From: an uncultured Flavobacteriales bacterium
GTDB taxonomy: Bacteria; Bacteroidota; Bacteroidia; Flavobacteriales_D; Sanyastnellaceae
Length of the DNA: 9,255 bases
Direction of reading: 5' to 3'
Assembly: GCA_937890245.1 (NCBI GenBank)
Contig: CALACF010000407.1
Span: 1-9,255 of the forward strand
Part shown: one piece after another, positions 1-5,318 of the stretch
Position numbering within the stretch: the stretch's first letter is position 1
Layout: each line of letters starts with the position of its first letter
Made by a program: the position numbers and the translations under genes
Notes under the pieces: generated by a model
Seen by the model: only the letters and a program-made list of their open reading frames with translations
Databases searched by the model: none
Told to the model about the DNA's origin: nothing

Positions 1-404
1 AGTATCTGGTGAGTGGCACCGTCTTCGCCCAGGGTCACGCCGCAGTGCGAGGCACAAATCTTGACGTTCTTGTCCGAATAACAAACGCTCTGGCGAATCT
101 GGTCGTAGACCCGGCCAGTCGAGAAATTGGCAAATGTCCCTGTGAATGGAATCTTGCCGCCGATGGTCAGGCCTGAGGCAACGCTGATCATGTTGGCCTC
201 CATGATGCCCGCTTGGTAGAAGCGGTCGGGAAAGGCGTCTTGAAAGGCGTTCATTTTCAGCGAACCCGTTAAGTCAGCACACATTGCGACGACATTAGGG
301 TGGGTGCTTCCGAGCTCCAAAAGCCCTTGGCCGAAGCCCGATCGCGTGTCTTTCTTAGGAAGTGCGGCGAGGTCTGCCTCGCTCATGTTCAGCAATTCGT
401 TCAT
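1..404 (-). CDS. tkt: Transketolase C-terminal subunit (partial, 3' end beyond window)
   Basis: Encodes the first 134 residues of the transketolase half that carries the pyrimidine-binding and C-terminal domains. With the N-terminal subunit it would form the cytoplasmic, thiamine diphosphate-dependent enzyme that moves two-carbon units between sugar phosphates in the non-oxidative pentose phosphate pathway. Visible family signatures are GFGQGLLELG (23-32), ADLTGSLKM (43-51), the GIMEANM segment (67-73) with the glutamate (E70) expected to activate the cofactor, and GEDGATHQ (126-133). The rest lies past position 1. The start is the ATG at 402-404, whose ATGA overlaps the stop of the upstream VWA gene. 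A second in-frame ATG at 384-386 would remove six residues. No Shine-Dalgarno sequence is visible, so translation may depend on coupling to the VWA gene. Identity is firm; the start is fairly firm. Confidence 0.95.
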   Translation of the reverse strand, partial: MNELLNMSEADLAALPKKDTRSGFGQGLLELGSTHPNVVAMCADLTGSLKMNAFQDAFPDRFYQAGIMEANMISVASGLTIGGKIPFTGTFANFSTGRVYDQIRQSVCYSDKNVKICASHCGVTLGEDGATHQI

Positions 405-1915
405 TTTGTCAGATTCAAATGGGTGGGTGCGCCGCTGCGCATTGTGAAGGGGTGGGTCGCGCTGAGCGTAGAGTCCACGGCGCGTTTTGCCCTGAAAACC
501 ATCATGTATTCGCCCGGTTGAAGATTGTATCGCCCGGTTGGATTGCCTCCGTCGAAGGGAATGACTTGATGCCAATCCCCAGCACGGCGAACAAAAATTC
601 CACCGTAACCAGCAGTCCCCGTGTTGAGTGATAGGGCGCCAGGCTCTGGCACGGCAACCGGCACCACTTGCCCTCCGCCAATTTCAATGCCCTCGATCAA
701 TGTTACCGGCAACGTGGCAATTTCCAGGTCGTACACCCCAGCCAAGTATTTGACCTTGCTGCCCAAGTTTTGGAGGTGGACGAGTTCACATCCATTGCGC
801 ATCACACGAGCGGTGACTCCGTTCAAGTCGCTTCGAGTGCGTCCGAGCCCTAGGTCCAGCCAGCCTTGAGCGGCGTTCATCTCGATGTGGTTGTGCTGTT
901 TTGGCTCAATCGCTACATTGTCCAGCACCAGTGGCGGGATGGTGTGGGCCACAACGCGATAGGAGGGGACCGGACTCAAAACCAAGGTGTCTGGCCGGCC
1001 CTTGTGGTTCATGGTGTGAACGAAATGATCGCGCAATGCACCAGAAGCCTGCTCGTAAATCGAAACGGGCACATCAGTCTCAAGCGCCCGTCCGTTGTGG
1101 TCCATCAGGTCAATTTGCGCCGTCGTATTGTGCATCGCTTGCGAAATGACGATATCAAGAACGCGCTCAAATGTTTCGCGATCGGAAGCGTCAAAATAAT
1201 TGCCCACACAGCGAAAAGTCTCCTTGTACTTCTGTTCCAAACCGATGCCAATAATAAATGGCCGCACGATAATTCCCTGACTTTGCAAGGCCCGCGAAAC
1301 TGCACAAGGGTCCTCATCACAGGCCTCAATACCATCTGTAATCAGGATGATGACATTTCTGCCGGGACCAGACGTACGCGCAAAATCGTCGGCTGCGTAT
1401 AGAAGCGACCGCGCAATCGGCGTTGTCCCCTGCGCCCGCAGCCGGCCCAATTCCTTGCGAATAATCAAATTCGTCCCCCGGCCAATCGGCACGAGTAGTT
1501 CGGTGTCATCACAATCCTGCTGCCCTTGTACGTGGCGCGTCTGATGCCCATAAACGCGCAGTCCCAGCTCCAAACCTTCAACACCATAAAGGCTGTCAAG
1601 AGAGGCAGACAACAATTCGGTGGCAACCTGCCATTTCCGCTGTCGTCCCCAAAAGGCATTCATCGAATTGGAAGCGTCGAAGACAAACAAGATGCGCGTC
1701 GTCTCAACTTCGGTCTGCGCACCAGATCGGCCTTTTTCGCCACCTCCTGGCCGTACCGTCTGGGCGGCCATAGCAGAAGTCAGGCCAAACCAAACAAGCA
1801 AAGCAATCGTCGTCTTTACCGTTGCATACACCAGGAAGACAATGACTGCCTTGCGGTTTATTTCTCGACATCTAAATTTTAGCACTTCGATCGATTCAAT
1901 GTCAGTAATCGCCAA
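401..1915 (-). CDS. Secreted VWA-domain protein with three C-terminal beta-rich modules
   Basis: A predicted exported protein of up to 504 residues; substrate and partner are unknown. The VWA domain spans about residues 73-260. Its metal-ion-dependent adhesion site looks complete: DASNS (80-84), T165 in GTTP, and D194 in LITDG. Cysteines C135, C199, C204 and C236 lie in segments (CDDTELL, EACDEDPC, FRCVGNYFDA) that I recall from a family of extracellular VWA proteins, so disulfides are likely. C376 lies further on. Residues 264-504 appear to be three tandem beta-sandwich modules; Y319-T325-P327 and Y395-T401-P403 are clearly similar. The start is uncertain. The longest frame begins at TTG (1913-1915), overlapping the upstream transketolase gene by 14 bases. 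GTG at 1883-1885 lies just after that gene's stop. GTG at 1829-1831 gives a canonical signal peptide ending in AMAA before Q52. The stop overlaps the next gene as ATGA. Domain call is firm; function unknown. Confidence 0.9.
   Translation of the reverse strand: MAITDIESIEVLKFRCREINRKAVIVFLVYATVKTTIALLVWFGLTSAMAAQTVRPGGGEKGRSGAQTEVETTRILFVFDASNSMNAFWGRQRKWQVATELLSASLDSLYGVEGLELGLRVYGHQTRHVQGQQDCDDTELLVPIGRGTNLIIRKELGRLRAQGTTPIARSLLYAADDFARTSGPGRNVIILITDGIEACDEDPCAVSRALQSQGIIVRPFIIGIGLEQKYKETFRCVGNYFDASDRETFERVLDIVISQAMHNTTAQIDLMDHNGRALETDVPVSIYEQASGALRDHFVHTMNHKGRPDTLVLSPVPSYRVVAHTIPPLVLDNVAIEPKQHNHIEMNAAQGWLDLGLGRTRSDLNGVTARVMRNGCELVHLQNLGSKVKYLAGVYDLEIATLPVTLIEGIEIGGGQVVPVAVPEPGALSLNTGTAGYGGIFVRRAGDWHQVIPFDGGNPTGRYNLQPGEYMMVFRAKRAVDSTLSATHPFTMRSGAPTHLNLTK
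510..540. repeat. 11-base direct repeat, 20-base period, inside the VWA gene
   Basis: TCGCCCGGTTG occurs at 510-520 and again at 530-540. Because the period is 20, the two copies are read in different frames of the VWA gene: one encodes PTGR and the other QPGE, both near turns of the last beta-rich module. It may be a chance match or the trace of a small out-of-frame duplication. No wider repeat surrounds it. Confidence 0.6.
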
Positions 1916-2747
1916 TAGTAGAAGGCAGTTGATTCAAGGCCAGCTCGAGTTCCTCATCGTTTGGTGCGACGCCGTGCCACTTGTGCGTTCCTTCCATGAA
2001 GTCCACGCCGTGGCCCATATCAGTGCGCATCAATATGATGATGGGCTTGCCGTTGCCCGTCATGGACTTGGCCAGCTTCATCACTCGATCCAAATCGTCG
2101 TAATCATGGCCATCCATGGTCAGCACGGTCCAGCCAAAGGCCTTCCACTTCCCCTCCAAATCGCCGAGGCTCATGATGTCGTCGCACGCGCCATCGATTT
2201 GCTGCCCGTTCCAGTCCACGGTCGCTATCAGGTTGTCAATTTTGTGCTGGACAGCGTACAACGCTGCCTCCCAAATCTGACCCTCTTGTAATTCTCCGTC
2301 GCCGTGCAAGGTGTACACGAGGCGGTCATCGCCATTTAGTTTCTTTGCCTGCGCAGCTCCACACGCCACGCTCAAGCCTTGCCCCAACGAACCAGAAGCT
2401 GAGCGAATCCCCGGCAAGCCCTCCTTGGTGGCGGGGTGGCCCTGCAATCGCGTGCCCAATTTGCGGAAGGTTCCGAGCTCCTCGGCTGGGAAAAATCCTC
2501 GGCGTGATAACACGCTGTACCAGACCGGTGAAATGTGTCCGTTTGACAGGAAAAACAAGTCCTCGCCTGCTCCGTCCATAGAAAAATTGGCCGGGTCCAA
2601 CTTCATCACGTCGAAATACAGGTTGACCAAAAAATCGGTACAACCTAGTGAACCGCCCGGGTGGCCTGAGTTTACAGCATGGACCATGCGGACAATGTCT
2701 CTGCGTACTTGGCTGCAGATTTCGGGAATCGTGTGGGTTTGCGACAT
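1902..2747 (-). CDS. tkt: Transketolase N-terminal subunit
   Basis: A 281-residue protein that is the diphosphate-binding half of a split transketolase; it must pair with the C-terminal subunit encoded at 1-404 to be active. Family signatures in order are GHPGGSLG (28-35), SNGHISP (68-74), GSLGQGLSVACG (119-130), the thiamine diphosphate/magnesium motif running from GDGE (149-152) to N180, and HKWHG (255-259). About 280 residues is normal for the separate N-terminal subunit. I chose the ATG at 2745-2747. The reading frame stays open upstream to 2804, but those 19 extra residues do not resemble the family and would run through the divergent promoter region. It is the first gene of a minus-strand operon, followed by the VWA gene rather than directly by its partner half. 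No Shine-Dalgarno sequence precedes the start. Confidence 0.96.
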   Translation of the reverse strand: MSQTHTIPEICSQVRRDIVRMVHAVNSGHPGGSLGCTDFLVNLYFDVMKLDPANFSMDGAGEDLFFLSNGHISPVWYSVLSRRGFFPAEELGTFRKLGTRLQGHPATKEGLPGIRSASGSLGQGLSVACGAAQAKKLNGDDRLVYTLHGDGELQEGQIWEAALYAVQHKIDNLIATVDWNGQQIDGACDDIMSLGDLEGKWKAFGWTVLTMDGHDYDDLDRVMKLAKSMTGNGKPIIILMRTDMGHGVDFMEGTHKWHGVAPNDEELELALNQLPSTIGDY

Positions 2748-2748
2748 G

Positions 2749-2804
2749 GTGCGAAGGTAGTACGCCGGGATGCTTTGGCCCGTCACCAACGCGTATCTTT
2801 GCAC
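2749..2804. repeat. Imperfect inverted repeat in the tkt/ychF divergent region
   Basis: The arm at 2749-2765 (GTGCGAAGGTAGTACGC) and the reverse complement of the arm at 2791-2804 (GTGCAAAGATACGC) match except for two substitutions and a few extra bases in the first arm. Each arm carries a TAnnTTyG-CAC sequence pointing toward the gene it precedes. The right arm contains the ychF -7 candidate. The left arm ends a few bases before the transketolase ATG. It may be two mirrored promoters or a shared operator. Confidence 0.5.
2774..2801 (+). promoter_or_regulatory. Bacteroidota-type promoter candidate for ychF
   Basis: TATCTTTG at 2794-2801 is a full match to the Bacteroidota -7 element TAnnTTTG. 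A TTTG at 2774-2777 sits 16 bases upstream as a -33 candidate, slightly close compared with the usual spacing of about 17-20. Transcription would start near 2808, leaving a leader of roughly 11 bases before the ATG at 2819. Confidence 0.6.
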
Positions 2805-2818
2805 GAAATTCTCAAAAA

Positions 2819-3916
2819 ATGGCTTTGAAATGCGGCATCGTTGGCCTGCCCAACGTCGGGAAGTCCACCCTCTTCAACTGTCTCTCTGACGCCAAGGCGC
2901 AAAGTGGCAATTTTCCGTTCTGTACAATTGAGCCCAATCTGGGGGTGATTGCAGTACCCGACAACCGCTTGACCGCGCTTGCAGAAATTGTCCAGCCCCA
3001 AAACGTACTGCCGACGACGGTCGAAATTGTCGACATCGCGGGCCTGGTCAAGGGCGCCAGCAAGGGCGATGGCCTCGGCAATCAATTCCTGTCGAACATT
3101 CGCGAGACGGACGCCATCCTTCATGTACTGCGTTGCTTTGATGACGACAACATCATCCACGTTGATGGATCAGTGGACCCGGTCCGCGACAAAGAAGTGA
3201 TCGATATTGAGCTACAGCTAAAGGATCTCGAGTCCATCCAAGCACGGATGAGCAAGATCAAGCGCGCCGCCGGTATTGGCGACAAGGACGCCAAGAAGCA
3301 GTACGACCTGATGGTTCGCCTCGAAAAAACGCTCGAAACGGGCACGTCTGTTCGGTCCTTGGAAATCGAAGAGGAGGATCTGGAGTTCCTGCACGAGCTC
3401 CAACTCATTACTTCCAAGCCCGTTATGTACGTCTGCAATGTAGACGAGGGCAGTGTGGTCACCGGCAATGCATACGTGGACAAGGTGCGCGAATTTGCTG
3501 ACGCAGAAGGAGCGGGGATGCTGGTCATTGGAGCGGGCATCGAATCCGATATTGCAGAACTCGACGAGCCAGAGGAGCGCCAAATGTTCCTCGAGGAAAT
3601 GGGGCTCAAGGAGGCGGGTGTTGCCAAATTGATTCGTGAGGCCTACAAGCTTCTTAAACTCCAGACCTACTTTACCGCAGGCGTAAAAGAGGTTCGCGCG
3701 TGGACAGTCCACAAGGGCGCCACCGCACCTGAAGCAGCCGGCGTCATCCACACCGACTTCGAAAAGGGTTTCATCCGCGCAGAGGTCATGAAGTACGAAG
3801 ACTTCATCGAATTGGGCTCAGAACAAGCTGTCAAAGAAGCAGGTAAACTCTCAGTCGAGGGCAAAACTTACGTCCTGGGCGATGGCGACATCATGCACTT
3901 CCGTTTCAATGTCTAA
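2819..3916 (+). CDS. ychF: YchF/Obg-like ATPase (redox- and translation-linked)
   Basis: A 365-residue P-loop NTPase of the YchF/OLA1 subfamily, close to the usual 363 residues. Family members bind ribosomes and favour ATP over GTP. The G1 motif GLPNVGKS is at 9-16 and the G3 motif DIAG at 72-75. The G4 position reads NVDE (207-210) instead of NKxD, which is the known reason for ATP preference. The conserved histidine of NIIHV (H114) is present. Residues from about 282 form the C-terminal TGS domain, ending in FRFNV as expected. The frame is open back to 2648, but the ATG at 2819 gives the family's normal N-terminus (MALKCGIVGL) and the earlier stretch overlaps the divergent transketolase gene. 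It is the first gene of a three-gene plus-strand operon; its stop overlaps the next start by eight bases. Confidence 0.98.
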   Translation: MALKCGIVGLPNVGKSTLFNCLSDAKAQSGNFPFCTIEPNLGVIAVPDNRLTALAEIVQPQNVLPTTVEIVDIAGLVKGASKGDGLGNQFLSNIRETDAILHVLRCFDDDNIIHVDGSVDPVRDKEVIDIELQLKDLESIQARMSKIKRAAGIGDKDAKKQYDLMVRLEKTLETGTSVRSLEIEEEDLEFLHELQLITSKPVMYVCNVDEGSVVTGNAYVDKVREFADAEGAGMLVIGAGIESDIAELDEPEERQMFLEEMGLKEAGVAKLIREAYKLLKLQTYFTAGVKEVRAWTVHKGATAPEAAGVIHTDFEKGFIRAEVMKYEDFIELGSEQAVKEAGKLSVEGKTYVLGDGDIMHFRFNV

Positions 3917-4403
3917 GCCCGCAACCTCGCGGCTGGCCCTCGGACTGGCGCTCATCTTGGGCCTTTCTTCATGCCAATTCGGAGCATCTAACAGCCAGCC
4001 GACCGGCTTCGGCCCAGCAGATCGAACAGACATCGAGCAAAATATGGCGGCTCAAGAGCAGGCCTGGAACACGGGCGATCTTACGGGCTTCATGTTGCCT
4101 TATTGGCACAGTGACAGCTTGTTATTTGTCGGATCCAAAGGCCCGAGCTACGGCTGGTCGACGACATTGGCAAACTACCAAAGCGGCTACCCGACCCCGG
4201 AACATATGGGCCAACTCCATTTCGACGTACTCCAACTCGACCCGCTAGGAAACGACCATGCTTTTATGCTCGGAGCGTGGCATCTACAGCGCAGCGACTC
4301 GCTCGGCGATCTCAACGGTCATTTTACCTTGATTTGGGCACGCGCAAAATCCGGGGCAGGGACCGATTCAGGTTGGCACATCATTTCAGATCACAGCAGC
4401 TGA
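3909..4403 (+). CDS. DUF4440/NTF2-like lipoprotein
   Basis: A 164-residue predicted lipoprotein. After a basic N-terminus (MSKPATSR) and a hydrophobic core, the lipobox LSSC ends at C22, so the mature protein should be lipidated and held in the envelope. Residues from about 38 to the end resemble the DUF4440/SnoaL-like branch of the NTF2 fold: QEQAWNTGDL, then a tryptophan- and histidine-rich YWHSDSLLFVG stretch, GWSTTLANY, GHFTLIWAR and the terminal IISDHSS. These folds bind small molecules or act as enzymes, but no activity can be assigned here. I chose the ATG at 3909-3911, inside the end of ychF (ATGTCTAA overlap), because an upstream ATG at 3882 would put nine extra residues before a well-formed signal. 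The rhomboid gene begins one base after its stop, so coupled translation is likely. Confidence 0.88.
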   Translation: MSKPATSRLALGLALILGLSSCQFGASNSQPTGFGPADRTDIEQNMAAQEQAWNTGDLTGFMLPYWHSDSLLFVGSKGPSYGWSTTLANYQSGYPTPEHMGQLHFDVLQLDPLGNDHAFMLGAWHLQRSDSLGDLNGHFTLIWARAKSGAGTDSGWHIISDHSS

Positions 4404-4404
4404 A

Positions 4405-5025
4405 ATGGAAGTGCTTGACCTGATTCTCATTGTGACAATTGTCCTGTCAATTCAGGGCTTCAAAAAGCAGAAACGGCTGGAACGACTGTGGTTTTCGCCC
4501 TATCGCTTCAAGCATCACAACGAGTATTGGCGTATGCTCACGCACGCCTTCGTCCACGCTGATTGGGGGCATCTGCTGATCAACATGTTCGTGCTGTATA
4601 ATTTTGGCGCTATGGTTGAGGGACTCATGGTGGCAGGCGCCTGGGGTGAAGCGAGTTGGCTTCCCTTATACGGCTTCAGCATCTTGTATTTTGGCGGCAT
4701 ATTCGCAGCAGCACTTCCTGCATTACAGACAAAGCGCGACAGACCGAATTATGCTTCACTCGGCGCATCGGGCGCGGTGGCAGCGGTCATTTTTGCCTTT
4801 ATCATTCGGTTCCCGAGTGAACAATTGCTCCTGTTCTTTATCATCCCAATTCCAGCCTGGCTAGCCGGCATCGGCTATCTCGCTTACGAGTATTGGCAAA
4901 CGGGCAAGAGATCGCGGATCGCGCATGACGCCCACTTGGGCGGCGCAGTGTTTGGCATCATTTTCACGGCTTTGACTGTGACAAATGCCCTGCCGAACTT
5001 CCTAGAAGTGGTGCTGGGCCGCTGA
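4405..5025 (+). CDS. Rhomboid-family intramembrane serine protease
   Basis: A 206-residue inner-membrane protein with about six hydrophobic segments (near 3-18, 52-72, 85-106, 119-137, 140-163 and 177-195). The rhomboid active site is recognisable: HLLIN (56-60) supplies the oxyanion-side histidine and asparagine, S122 in GASGA is the nucleophile, and H177 in AHLGG is the general base. These correspond to the GlpG HxxxN, GxSG and histidine positions, so the enzyme should be able to cleave transmembrane substrates. The substrate is unknown. The start is the ATG one base after the lipoprotein stop, without a Shine-Dalgarno sequence. Its stop at 5023-5025 faces the stop of the convergent septum-protein gene only two bases away. 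Linkage to the upstream lipoprotein suggests shared expression but does not prove a substrate relationship. Confidence 0.95.
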   Translation: MEVLDLILIVTIVLSIQGFKKQKRLERLWFSPYRFKHHNEYWRMLTHAFVHADWGHLLINMFVLYNFGAMVEGLMVAGAWGEASWLPLYGFSILYFGGIFAAALPALQTKRDRPNYASLGASGAVAAVIFAFIIRFPSEQLLLFFIIPIPAWLAGIGYLAYEYWQTGKRSRIAHDAHLGGAVFGIIFTALTVTNALPNFLEVVLGR

Positions 5026-5027
5026 TT

Positions 5028-5318
5028 TCATTCCATGAGGAATACCTCCTCATTTGACTTGCACATGTAGTACGCTTCACGCGCATAACGCTCTAAGTGC
5101 GAGCGATTTGAAGCGATGTCATCCAACTTGTGGTTCAAGTCGGCAATCTCGGCCTGGTGGAAGGCGATCTTGTCCTTCATCACATTTAGTTCGTGGCGGG
5201 TTTCGACCATGCGGAACACGTCAACATCAGCAATGAACAAAGACCAGAGCGCAAAGAGCAGCACCGCTAGGCGGTACCGGTGCGCAAAGAACTTTACCAG
5301 GGCTTGAAATCGGTTCAT
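5028..5318 (-). CDS. DivIC/FtsB-like septum formation initiator protein
   Basis: A 96-residue bitopic membrane protein: a short basic cytoplasmic N-terminus (MNRFQALVKFFAHRYR), one transmembrane helix at about 16-30, a coiled coil at about 35-70, and the family's conserved C-terminal segment LERYAREAYYM (75-85) followed by an acidic NEEVF. FtsB/DivIC proteins join FtsL and FtsQ/DivIB to activate septal wall synthesis. The form matches Bacteroidota members of the family. The start ATG (5316-5318) overlaps the clpC stop as ATGA. The lysine codons at the end of clpC also supply an AAGAAGG purine run that could act as a ribosome binding site, unusual in this window. Whether to call it ftsB or divIC is a naming matter, so I leave the symbol empty. 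Family assignment is confident. Confidence 0.93.
   Translation of the reverse strand: MNRFQALVKFFAHRYRLAVLLFALWSLFIADVDVFRMVETRHELNVMKDKIAFHQAEIADLNHKLDDIASNRSHLERYAREAYYMCKSNEEVFLME

Noticed and set aside
866..1402. 178-codon open frame antisense to the VWA gene
   Set aside because: The opposite strand encodes a clear VWA domain with intact metal-site residues. The plus-strand translation has no recognisable fold or signal.
1620..2291. 223-codon plus-strand frame spanning the VWA/transketolase junction
   Set aside because: It lies antisense to two well-supported genes and its translation is low in recognisable motifs.
2752..2759. TACCTTCG as a confident minus-strand promoter for the transketolase operon
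   Set aside because: One mismatch to the consensus, no -33 element at the right distance, and too close to the ATG. Kept only as part of the inverted-repeat finding.
2748..2804. Longer N-terminus for the transketolase N-subunit (start at 2804)
   Set aside because: The 19 added residues do not resemble the family, and the ATG at 2747 gives the usual length of about 280 residues.
2648..2818. In-frame upstream extension of ychF
   Set aside because: The extension overlaps the divergent transketolase start and the promoter region, and is not present in YchF proteins, which begin at the MALKCGIVG position.
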